From Gallionellaceae bacterium (GTDB taxonomy: Bacteria; Pseudomonadota; Gammaproteobacteria; Burkholderiales; Gallionellaceae), in assembly GCA_003151655.1 (NCBI GenBank), contig PLYB01000349.1, forward strand, positions 1-7,842: a stretch of DNA of 7,842 nt, written 5' to 3'. The translations under genes and the position numbers were made by a program. Shown here one piece after another: positions 1-5,687 of the stretch. The notes beneath the pieces were generated by a model that did not search any database, was not told the origin of the DNA, and worked only from the letters and a program-made list of their open reading frames with translations. Within the stretch, counting starts at the first letter, position 1, and every line of letters begins with the position of its first letter.

Positions 1-49
1 GTTGCACCATCTGCTCAATGGTGGCTTGAAGCTCGTCAGCAATCGTCAT
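1..49 (-). CDS. 5' end of an unidentified gene, running off the window
   Basis: Only the first 16 complete codons are visible, reading MTIADELQATIEQMVQ. The ATG (complement of 47-49) is preceded on the minus strand by a good ribosome binding site, GGAG (complement of 57-60), 7 bases upstream, so this is a real translation start rather than a chance frame. The peptide looks like the start of a soluble amphipathic helix, and no signal peptide is visible. It lies 55 bp downstream of the catalase-peroxidase remnant on the same strand and may once have been co-transcribed with it. The fragment is too short to assign a family. Confidence 0.5.
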   Translation of the reverse strand, partial: MTIADELQATIEQMVQ

Positions 50-104
50 GGTTCATCTCCGGTTGGCTTGTGGTTATAGTACCTTTAAAATCCATCCACT
101 GAGA

Positions 105-320
105 TCACGCAAGGTCGAACCGATCAAGGTTCATCACCTTGTTCCATGCTGCCACAAAGTCATGCACGAACGCCTGCTGCGAATCGTTGCATGCATAGAC
201 TTCCGCGAGTGCCCGGAGCTGGGAGTTCGAGCCGAAGACGAGATCAACGATGGTACCCGTCCACTGGAGCTCGCCATTCGCCCGATTGAGCCCCTCGAAC
301 ACGCCTTCGGAGGTGGTGGA
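105..320 (-). pseudogene. katG: 3' remnant of a catalase-peroxidase gene (katG)
   Basis: The minus-strand frame reads VFEGLNRANGELQWTGT and so on, includes GSNSQLRALAEVYA, and ends FVAAWNKVMNLDRFDLA before a TGA at 105-107. These are hallmark C-terminal sequences of bacterial KatG, a haem enzyme of over 700 residues that degrades hydrogen peroxide. Only about the last 70 residues survive. The haem-binding domain, the active-site Arg/Trp/His residues and the Met-Tyr-Trp crosslink region all lie upstream and are missing. The frame stays open to a TAA at 345-347, but residues upstream of about 320 no longer look like KatG. No plausible start codon or ribosome binding site precedes it, so it is not an expressed catalase. 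The repeat core upstream of the CFA synthase gene begins about 20 bp beyond the end of the homology. Confidence 0.85.
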
Positions 321-338
321 CTTTTGCTCAATTTCTGA

Positions 339-400
339 ATTTTCTTAACTCATAAAAAGCAGAGCGCCTATGTTTTTTAAACTGCACTGGTTTCAAAATG
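339..400 (+). repeat. Copy A of the dispersed 62/117-bp element (core only)
   Basis: This 62-bp block aligns without gaps to 3958-4019 on the plus strand (45 of 62 identical by eye) and to 7138-7199 on the minus strand (43 of 62). Shared blocks include TTTTCTT, AAGCA, CGCCTAT and TCAAAAT. Only the core is present. The upstream 55 bp found in the other two copies is absent, and katG-like sequence comes close to the left edge instead. The copy points toward the CFA synthase gene, whose start is 142 bp downstream. Being a repeat is directly visible; a regulatory role is inference. Confidence 0.75.
345..373 (+). promoter_or_regulatory. Putative promoter of the CFA synthase gene within repeat copy A
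   Basis: A possible -35 box TTAACT (345-350) and -10 box CTATGT (368-373) are separated by 17 bp. The same two boxes with the same spacing occur in the other two repeat copies. The CTATnnT form of the -10 box resembles the sigmaS-preferred CTATACT. If used, the transcript would begin near 380 and have a leader of about 160 nt. The -35 box is a weak match to TTGACA, so this is inference. Confidence 0.4.
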
Positions 401-542
401 CGTTCGCTCACAATTATCATAATGGGATAGCTAGCAAACACCGGGATAAGAATATTCCTCGTTCTCTGGCTAATGGCGAAATGGTTATCGATTTAACTGA
501 AGGTGCAATAATCTTTATAAATATCTAAAAAGGACAGCTATC

Positions 543-1874
543 ATGGATATGAAGAATACGGAGCCTTTCATTGCAATTGAATCTGGAAATGAAATGAACG
601 ACAAAGCCGAGAAAATTCTGCGGCAGATTTTCAGGAGCTTCCAGGGGAATTTCGCCATTTGCGTGGGAAACTCTAGACCTATCATGATCGGCGATGCTCC
701 TCCTGCATTTACCGTGGTTTTCAAGCGGCTAAAGGCCTTGCGAAATTTAGTATTGTCTGCAGATCCTCTGCTCCATGCGGAAGCATATTTCAAAGGATGG
801 ATTGATCTCAACGATGATATTTATGCAGCATTGGAAATGAGGAAATTTATTCCTTCACTAAAATTTTCGAACGTGGAAAAGATTTCGCTTTTATTTGATG
901 CCCTCACCTTGAGCGATGAAGAAAAATTGAGTGAAGATCGCGATAGATCATGGAGTTGGTCAAAGCCAATAAACATGATCAAACACAGCAAAATCATGAA
1001 CCGGCAGGCAATCGGATTTCATTATGATGTTTCAAATGATTTCTACAAGCTGTGGCTGGATGACAAAATGATCTATTCCTGTGCCTATTTCGAGAATCCT
1101 GACGACAGCTTAGAACAGGCACAAAACAACAAACTTGATCTAATTTGCCGAAAGCTCTGTTTAAAGCCGGGTGAACGCCTGCTGGATATCGGATGCGGCT
1201 GGGGCGCGTTGGCTATGTGGGCTGCCAAGCATTATGGCGTCAAGGCGCATGGTGTCACACTGAGCGAAAAACAATATAGTCATGCCCTACAGAAGATCAG
1301 GGGGGCCGGACTTGAGAAACAAATTTCAATTGAGCTAAAAGATTATCGAGATCTCGAAGGAGAGGCGGTTTTTGACAAAATTTCGAGTGTTGGCATGTTT
1401 GAACATGTCGGCATTAGGAATCTGCCGGTGTATTTTTCGACGGTACACCGATTATTGAAACCGGAAGGCCTTTTTTTAAACCACGGTATTACCCAGGATG
1501 AGGAAGGTGGAACCCAAACCGTTGGCTATAAATTCATCTCCCGGTATGTATTCCCGGATGGAGAGCTGGATATGATCAGCAATATCTTGAAGGGCATGGA
1601 ACAAAGCCAGTTCGAAATCCATGATGTCGAATCGTTACGTCCGCACTACGCTCTGACGCTACGGCAGTGGGTGAAACGACTGGAAAGTCACCATGAGGAG
1701 GCACTCAGATTTGTGCCTGAAACGGTCTATCGGGTATGGCGTATGTACATGGCAGGCTGTGCGTTACAATTTGAAAATGGCGAAACGGGTGTGTATCAGA
1801 TATTGGCGGCCAAAAGACAAGGGCAGCTGCTTTCTGTTCCCTTAACCAGATCTTTCATTTGTACGCCACGTTAG
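543..1874 (+). CDS. cfa: Cyclopropane-fatty-acyl-phospholipid synthase
   Basis: The 443-residue product transfers a methylene group from S-adenosylmethionine to the double bond of unsaturated acyl chains in membrane phospholipids, acting at the inner face of the cytoplasmic membrane. The Rossmann-type methyltransferase domain is clear: HYDVSNDFYKLWL (160-172), the SAM loop LLDIGCGWG (213-221), VTLSEKQ (238-244) and MFEHVG (285-290). Residues matching the E. coli active site and bicarbonate site are present: Cys180 in YSCAYF, Glu287, His314 in LNHG, and Tyr335 in SRYVFPDGEL. Residues 1-150 form the less conserved N-terminal domain, and the total is about 60 residues longer than E. coli Cfa. 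The ATG at 543 has AGGA (531-534) 8 bases upstream. The first third of the gene is strikingly AT-rich. No partner gene is adjacent. The putative promoter in repeat copy A lies upstream; in E. coli, cfa is partly sigmaS-dependent. Confidence 0.95.
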   Translation: MDMKNTEPFIAIESGNEMNDKAEKILRQIFRSFQGNFAICVGNSRPIMIGDAPPAFTVVFKRLKALRNLVLSADPLLHAEAYFKGWIDLNDDIYAALEMRKFIPSLKFSNVEKISLLFDALTLSDEEKLSEDRDRSWSWSKPINMIKHSKIMNRQAIGFHYDVSNDFYKLWLDDKMIYSCAYFENPDDSLEQAQNNKLDLICRKLCLKPGERLLDIGCGWGALAMWAAKHYGVKAHGVTLSEKQYSHALQKIRGAGLEKQISIELKDYRDLEGEAVFDKISSVGMFEHVGIRNLPVYFSTVHRLLKPEGLFLNHGITQDEEGGTQTVGYKFISRYVFPDGELDMISNILKGMEQSQFEIHDVESLRPHYALTLRQWVKRLESHHEEALRFVPETVYRVWRMYMAGCALQFENGETGVYQILAAKRQGQLLSVPLTRSFICTPR

Positions 1875-2121
1875 TGCAGCGGTTCATCATAGGATTCAAT
1901 TGGGCTGTTGGCCTTGTCTCTTGTCAGGCAGCTAATTTAGCGCATCATATGGCGGTTCCGAGTTACCTCATCGCCGAATGATGAAGTTGAAATTCACCGG
2001 CAGGAATAGATTGGATATCGGCCAGTAGCGTTTGAAAACACTGACTGAGTCTTCGCGGCTTCAACCTCTTACGGCATGTACCAAAGTGGCTATTGTGATC
2101 AATTAAATACGGAGAACACTC

Positions 2122-2730
2122 ATGAATCTCTATTTCGCCCCCGGCTCTTGCTCACAGGCATCACATATTGCTTTACATGAATCTGGATTACCTTTTGAAA
2201 CGGAGAAACTAATACCGTCGACCATGAAGACAGAAAGTGGCGCAGACTTTATGGAGATCAATCCCAAAGGCTATGTGCCCACGTTAAAAATGGATGATGG
2301 AAATATCCTGACTGAAGGTGCGGTGATTTTGCAGTACATCGCCGACCAGAATCCCGGATCAGGCTTGGCTCCCAAGGCGGGCACATTGGAACGGTATCGT
2401 CTGCAAGAATGGCTCAATTACATCGCGACCGAGATTCATAAATCGTATGGTCCACTGTTCAACAAGGCATTGCCGGATGAAGCAAAAATTAATGGTCGTA
2501 ACGTGCTAACTAAACGCCTGAGCTTGGTTGAAACTCGGCTATCGAAAACTCCGTACTTGATGGGCGACAGTTTTACTGTTTGTGATGCCTATTTGTTTGT
2601 TGTCTTGAACTGGAGTGACCGAGTAGGTTTCGATCTCAATCAATTTCCAAAAATCAAAGAATACCTGGCTCGCATCGCCACCCGCCCAAGCGTACTTGCG
2701 GCACTGCGCGCTGAAGGATTGATACAATAG
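2122..2730 (+). CDS. gst: Glutathione S-transferase, beta class (GstA-like)
   Basis: This 202-residue cytosolic protein matches the length and layout of beta-class bacterial GSTs such as E. coli GstA and Proteus GST B1-1, which conjugate or reduce electrophiles and bind glutathione, including through a mixed disulfide. The N-terminal thioredoxin-like domain (about 1-80) opens MNLYFAPGSCS, placing the beta-class cysteine at position 10, with the cis-proline loop KGYVPT (49-54) and LTEGAVILQYIAD (63-75). The all-helical domain carries EWLNYIATEIHKSY, with His106 at the same number as the glutathione-site histidine of E. coli GstA, and FTVCDAYLF, the usual N-capping region. GGAG (2111-2114) sits 7 bases before the ATG. 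The gene stands alone, 247 bp after the CFA synthase gene; the gap shows no clear terminator and no copy of the repeat. The substrate cannot be deduced. Confidence 0.93.
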   Translation: MNLYFAPGSCSQASHIALHESGLPFETEKLIPSTMKTESGADFMEINPKGYVPTLKMDDGNILTEGAVILQYIADQNPGSGLAPKAGTLERYRLQEWLNYIATEIHKSYGPLFNKALPDEAKINGRNVLTKRLSLVETRLSKTPYLMGDSFTVCDAYLFVVLNWSDRVGFDLNQFPKIKEYLARIATRPSVLAALRAEGLIQ

Positions 2731-2763
2731 TGGCAAATGAATATGCAAGTAAAACTCAATACC

Positions 2764-2857
2764 GCAGAAATTATGTCCAGCTTACATTTGCATCAAACCC
2801 AGCATTGCCTCTTGCTACCAAGCTCTCAGCCACCCATGCCTTATATATAATTTCTGC
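2764..2857. repeat. 94-bp segment bounded by an 11-bp perfect inverted repeat
   Basis: GCAGAAATTAT (2764-2774) is matched by its exact reverse complement ATAATTTCTGC (2847-2857). The internal 72 bp shows no reading frame or recognised motif, and no flanking target-site duplication is visible. It could be a small MITE-like relic or a large weak hairpin. Eleven matching bases in a region this small are unlikely by chance but not impossible. Confidence 0.4.
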
Positions 2858-2885
2858 AAAAATTGTGCCGTAAATCCGCCTGTCA

Positions 2886-2905
2886 CGACCGGCAGTTGCT
2901 GGTCG
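2886..2905. other. Compact stem-loop in the GST-VOC gap
   Basis: CGACCGGC (2886-2893) pairs with GCTGGTCG (2898-2905), with one G-T pair, around the loop AGTT. It is stable, but no run of T follows directly on either strand, so it is not a textbook terminator. It may help end the GST transcript, whose stop codon is about 155 bp upstream. The rest of 2731-3076 holds the inverted repeat listed separately and nothing else I can recognise. Confidence 0.35.
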
Positions 2906-3076
2906 GGTCTTGTCCGTCAGCCCTCGCCATTGGCAACGACTCTTATGTGATTAAAAAGAGACCGATGGATTCTGTGTCGGCATTCGGTGCCAGCTAACCC
3001 TTAAGTGAAGTTTTGGGTCGTAATGGGCTCTGCCCTTTATATTTCTTAAACTTCTAAACCACGATTAGAACGCTGA

Positions 3077-3148
3077 CTAAATCTTCTTTTCGATCAGCTC
3101 AATCATGTGCCCATCAGGATCAGATATCGTGTTTTTTTCTGGCCATTG
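3077..3148 (-). pseudogene. C-terminal remnant of a glyoxalase/VOC-superfamily gene
   Basis: The minus strand reads QWPEKNTISDPDGHMIELIEKKI and then TAG (complement of 3077-3079); the central DPDGHMIEL is typical. The pattern 'D-P-D-G-(N/H)-x-I-E-L' is the closing beta strand of glyoxalase/bleomycin-resistance (VOC) proteins, where the glutamate is normally a metal ligand. Only about 23 residues remain. The rest of the gene (usually 120-150 residues) is missing, because the stop codon of the metal transporter gene lies at 3156-3158 just upstream. The transporter gene appears to have been inserted into, or joined to, the end of a VOC gene. No start codon and ribosome binding site serve this frame, so it should be non-functional. 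The motif match is good, but the length limits certainty. Confidence 0.65.
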
Positions 3149-3155
3149 TATTTTC

Positions 3156-3866
3156 CTATGAGAACGCTCTGGCCAAAATGAATGCCGCTGCTGCCGCAGT
3201 GCCGCCGACCAGCAATGTTTGCACGGCGCTATGCAGGCGGGGCGTTCCGTTTAAGCCGCCCTTCAGGTAGCCAAACCCTGCCAGTGCAAGCAGGGTGACG
3301 GCAATCGAAATGTACAGCGCATTAATGCCAACTGCCAAAAAATACGGCGTAATCGGAATCAATCCGCCCGCGATATAGGCACAGGCTATCGTTACTGCGC
3401 TCTGCACCGCCCTCCCGGGTTCTGGAAGCTCCAGTCCGAGTTCGAAGCGCATCATGAAGCGCACCCATGCTTCGCGGTTGGTGCGCAGCGCAGCGACCAC
3501 CGGCGCGGACTGTTCCGCCGACACACCATAAGCTTCGAACACTGCAACGATCTCGGCGGCTTCCTGCTCCGGTGTCACTTGCACTTCCTGCCGTTCGCGG
3601 AGCAACTCGCTCGCATAGTGTTCGGCATCCCCGCGTGCGGCAAGATAACCGCCGAGTCCCATCGCCACCGAACCGGCCGCAATTTCCGCGATTCCTGCCG
3701 TGATGATGATGCGGCTGGAGGCGACCGCACCGGACAGTCCTGCCGCCAAGGCGAAGGGAACAGTGAGCCCGTCCGCCACACCGATGACGATGTCGCGCAC
3801 CATGTTCGAGGCGCGAAAATGGCGTTCGGTGTGGGGAGTTTGTGACAAGGGGGGCGATAAGCTCAT
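3156..3866 (-). CDS. VIT1/CCC1-family iron/manganese transporter
   Basis: The 236-residue integral membrane protein belongs to the VIT1/CCC1 family, which moves Fe2+ and Mn2+ out of the cytoplasm, into vacuoles in plants and yeast and probably across the inner membrane in bacteria. The first two membrane segments hold the family signatures VRDIVIGVADGLTVPFALA (about 23-41) and GIAEIAAGSVAMGLGGYL (about 58-75), with the acidic and methionine residues expected along the metal path. A glutamate-rich cytoplasmic stretch (about 80-150) corresponds to the metal-binding domain, and three further hydrophobic segments follow (about 155-172, 175-200 and 212-234). I chose the ATG at 3866 because GGA lies 8 bases upstream; an in-frame ATG at 3875 (239 residues) has a poorer ribosome site. 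The gene is much richer in GC than its neighbours, suggesting separate acquisition. It diverges from the reductase gene. Direction and metal are inferred from the family. Confidence 0.88.
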   Translation of the reverse strand: MSLSPPLSQTPHTERHFRASNMVRDIVIGVADGLTVPFALAAGLSGAVASSRIIITAGIAEIAAGSVAMGLGGYLAARGDAEHYASELLRERQEVQVTPEQEAAEIVAVFEAYGVSAEQSAPVVAALRTNREAWVRFMMRFELGLELPEPGRAVQSAVTIACAYIAGGLIPITPYFLAVGINALYISIAVTLLALAGFGYLKGGLNGTPRLHSAVQTLLVGGTAAAAAFILARAFS

Positions 3867-3902
3867 GATTTCCATCCAGTGTCATCGAGAATAGCTTGAA
3901 GG

Positions 3903-4019
3903 TTACAGAGTTTGGCTAACCAACGATATAGGACAAACGCCGATAGATTTTTACAGGGTTTTCTTAATGCTTATCAAGCAAAACGCCTATGGTATAAAAA
4001 CTGCGGTGTTGTCAAAATC
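3903..4019 (+). repeat. Copy B of the dispersed element (full 117 bp)
   Basis: This block aligns without a single gap to the reverse complement of 7138-7254, with 86 of 117 bases identical by eye. The longest exact blocks are CGATATAGGACAAAC (3924-3938) and CTTATCAAGCAAA (3970-3982). The right-hand 62 bp (3958-4019) also matches copy A. It sits in the divergent gap between the metal transporter and the AIF-like reductase genes and points toward the reductase, whose start is 79 bp downstream. None of the three frames is open across all copies, so the conservation is not at protein level. Confidence 0.85.
3964..3992 (+). promoter_or_regulatory. Putative promoter of the AIF-like reductase gene within repeat copy B
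   Basis: TTAATG (3964-3969) and CTATGG (3987-3992) lie 17 bp apart, at the same positions in the element as the equivalent boxes of copies A and C. A second AT-rich hexamer, TATAAA, starts just downstream and could act as an alternative -10 box. The expected transcript start is near 4000, giving a leader of about 100 nt. This is inferred from conserved spacing only. Confidence 0.4.
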
Positions 4020-4065
4020 AGCTCGTAATAAACGGCACGAAGCCGCCGATGTAAAGGTAGCCATG

Positions 4066-4090
4066 AACTGAATCGCAACAAACTGAATCG
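4066..4090 (+). repeat. 10-bp direct repeat next to the reductase ribosome site
   Basis: AACTGAATCG occurs at 4066-4075 and again at 4081-4090, a period of 15 bp. The second copy overlaps the GGGG that serves as the ribosome binding site. It could be a tandem slippage duplication or a pair of binding sites that would block translation or transcription when occupied. Confidence 0.6.
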
Positions 4091-4098
4091 GGGTGGCT

Positions 4099-5271
4099 AT
4101 GATGCATTATAAATATCTCATTATCGGCGGCGGGATGACTGCTGAATCTGCAGTCCATGGTATCCGCAAAGTAGACCCAGTCGGCACTATTGCCATGATT
4201 TGTGGTGAAAGTGATCCGCCATATGACCGCCCACCTCTATCCAAGTCGTTGTGGAAGGACAAGTCGTTCGATTCTATTTGGCGTAACACTCGCGAACTTA
4301 ATGTCTATGTAAATGTTGGCAAGAAAGTTGTAGCCCTCGACCCTGCGCACAAGACTGCAACTGATAATGCCGGAAACGTCTATACCTATGAAAAACTTTT
4401 GCTCGCTACTGGCGGCGCGGTGCGGCATCTACCCGATGGCGGCGAAAGTGTTATCTATTTCAGAACTGTGGACGACTATCGTAAGCTGCGCGAGTTAAGC
4501 GAACGCGGTTCGGATTTTGTCGTCATCGGTGGGGGCTTCATAGGTTCAGAAGTTGCCGCCGCGCTCGCCATGAACGGCAAACGGATCACCATGATCTTTC
4601 CATCAAGCGGAATTGGGTCGCGTGTCTATCCGCAAGCACTTGTGGCGTTCTTGAATTCTTATTATCAGGAGAAGGGCATAACGTTGTTCGCGTCCGAGAC
4701 AGTCAAATCTGTCCGTGCGATGGGTACAAAAACAATTGTGACAACAGGAAGCGGTACGGAAATTTCTGCCGACGGGGTCGTGGCCGGACTGGGTATCCAG
4801 CCTAACACCATGTTGGCCGAACAAGCTGGCCTTGACGTGGATAATGGTATCGTGGTGGACGAGTTGCTGCGCACGAGTGATCCCGATATTTATGCGGCGG
4901 GTGATGTGGCGAATTTTTATTCCGCCGCATTGGAGAAACGTGTTCGCGTTGAGCATGAGGACAACGCCAATGTGATGGGCGAAATGGCTGGCAGAAACAT
5001 GGCTGGCCAATCAGACAGCTACCGCCACCTGCCTTTCTTTTATTCCGACCTGTTTGATTTGGGTTACGAAGCGGTGGGAGAGCTTGATGCCAGCTTCGAT
5101 ATCGTCGAAGACTGGAAGGTGCCGTTCCGCCAAGGTGTCATTTACTATTTGCGCGAAGGATGCGTGCGTGGTGTCCTGCTGTGGAATACATGGGGACAAG
5201 TTGCGGCTGCCACACAGTTGATTGAGGAAAAATCTAGGCATTCTCGTGCGACACTGCTGGGGCGGATATGA
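4099..5271 (+). CDS. AIF-like FAD-dependent NAD(P)H oxidoreductase
   Basis: The 390-residue flavoprotein is of the pyridine nucleotide-disulfide oxidoreductase fold, nearest to AIF and ferredoxin/rubredoxin reductases. These pass electrons from NAD(P)H through FAD to a redox partner or quinone. The FAD-binding GGGM turn lies at 10-13, YDRPPLSK at 42-49 and ATGG at 103-106. The nicotinamide-dinucleotide Rossmann motif VVIGGGFIGSE lies at 141-151 and the second FAD motif YAAGDVA at 265-271. RVEHEDNA (283-290) and FYSDLFDLGYEAVG (314-327) resemble the AIF branch rather than classical ferredoxin reductases. There is no redox-active CxxxxC pair, so it is not a disulfide reductase. ATGs at 4099 and 4102 and a GTG at 4093 are all possible starts; GGGG at 4090-4093 favours the ATGs. 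No ferredoxin or rubredoxin gene is next to it, so its partner is unknown. Repeat copy B lies directly upstream. Confidence 0.9.
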   Translation: MMHYKYLIIGGGMTAESAVHGIRKVDPVGTIAMICGESDPPYDRPPLSKSLWKDKSFDSIWRNTRELNVYVNVGKKVVALDPAHKTATDNAGNVYTYEKLLLATGGAVRHLPDGGESVIYFRTVDDYRKLRELSERGSDFVVIGGGFIGSEVAAALAMNGKRITMIFPSSGIGSRVYPQALVAFLNSYYQEKGITLFASETVKSVRAMGTKTIVTTGSGTEISADGVVAGLGIQPNTMLAEQAGLDVDNGIVVDELLRTSDPDIYAAGDVANFYSAALEKRVRVEHEDNANVMGEMAGRNMAGQSDSYRHLPFFYSDLFDLGYEAVGELDASFDIVEDWKVPFRQGVIYYLREGCVRGVLLWNTWGQVAAATQLIEEKSRHSRATLLGRI

Positions 5272-5416
5272 CTAAAAGTTATCAATTACGTCGTGATATA
5301 TCCCAGAGCAAATATTGTTAAGTTCTCCCAACTCAAGTACTCCACGCGACCGCTTTTTCCATCAACTCCATAGTTGAATGGCGCAGACATGACACATGTA
5401 CGGAATGTGCTCCTTG

Positions 5417-5617
5417 TTATGATGCGTCCTCTTTCGTCTTGCAAGTACTGATTCCGAATGGCCAATATCCCGGACAAAATCGGAAGATGCCAGTTGCCAA
5501 TGGCGCAATACCGATCCAACCCCATACGCCGATTACTCCTGCAAGAGTCAATCCAATTAAGACTACCCCCGCAATAATCCTAATAATCCGATCAATAGTT
5601 CCGACGTTTGTTTTCAT
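5417..5617 (-). CDS. DUF2892 family small inner-membrane protein
   Basis: The 66-residue protein has the typical DUF2892 (YgaP transmembrane-like) layout. The conserved start MKTNVGTIDRIIRIIAG is followed by two hydrophobic segments (about 11-27 and 30-46) separated by a tight Gly-Trp turn, and then a cysteine-containing tail FCPGYWPFGISTCK with Cys48 and Cys59. In related proteins this domain is found alone or fused to rhodanese; its function is not established. The ATG at 5617 has AGGAG 7-8 bases upstream. The gene starts 70 bp after the glgC stop codon on the same strand, so read-through from glgC is possible. The gap also contains a small hairpin (5648-5664). The sequence 5272-5416, between this gene and the reductase gene, shows no further gene. 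Confidence 0.85.
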   Translation of the reverse strand: MKTNVGTIDRIIRIIAGVVLIGLTLAGVIGVWGWIGIAPLATGIFRFCPGYWPFGISTCKTKEDAS

Positions 5618-5647
5618 GATGATCTCCTACCTAAAAGTCGATTTTTG

Positions 5648-5664
5648 CAACATTGCTTATGTTG
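5648..5664. other. Small hairpin between glgC and the DUF2892 gene
   Basis: CAACAT (5648-5653) pairs with ATGTTG (5659-5664) around TGCTT. On the minus strand it is not followed by a run of T, so it is at best an attenuating or RNA-stabilising structure between the two genes. Confidence 0.25.
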
Positions 5665-5687
5665 ATTTTCTTGCCTCATCTAGCTCG

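Noticed and set aside
48..338. 96-codon plus-strand frame at the left end
   Set aside because: It is the antisense shadow of the katG remnant.
1975..2035. Possible fourth, diverged repeat copy before the GST gene (GGATATCGGCCAGTAGCG)
   Set aside because: The likeness to GATATAGGACAAACGCC covers under 20 bp, and the rest of the core, including the CGCCTAT box, is absent.
3322..3885. 187-codon minus-strand frame in another phase of the transporter gene
   Set aside because: It is rich in Arg, His, Gly and Cys as expected of a shifted frame in GC-rich DNA; the VIT1/CCC1 frame is clearly the real one.
4603..5010. 135-codon minus-strand frame inside the reductase gene
   Set aside because: It lies wholly antisense to a gene with clear FAD and NAD motifs, and its own translation shows no family features.
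5340..5410. Minus-strand frame and small dyads after the DUF2892 gene, considered as a gene extension or terminator
   Set aside because: The stems are only 5 bp with no T run, and the frame has no start or family likeness.
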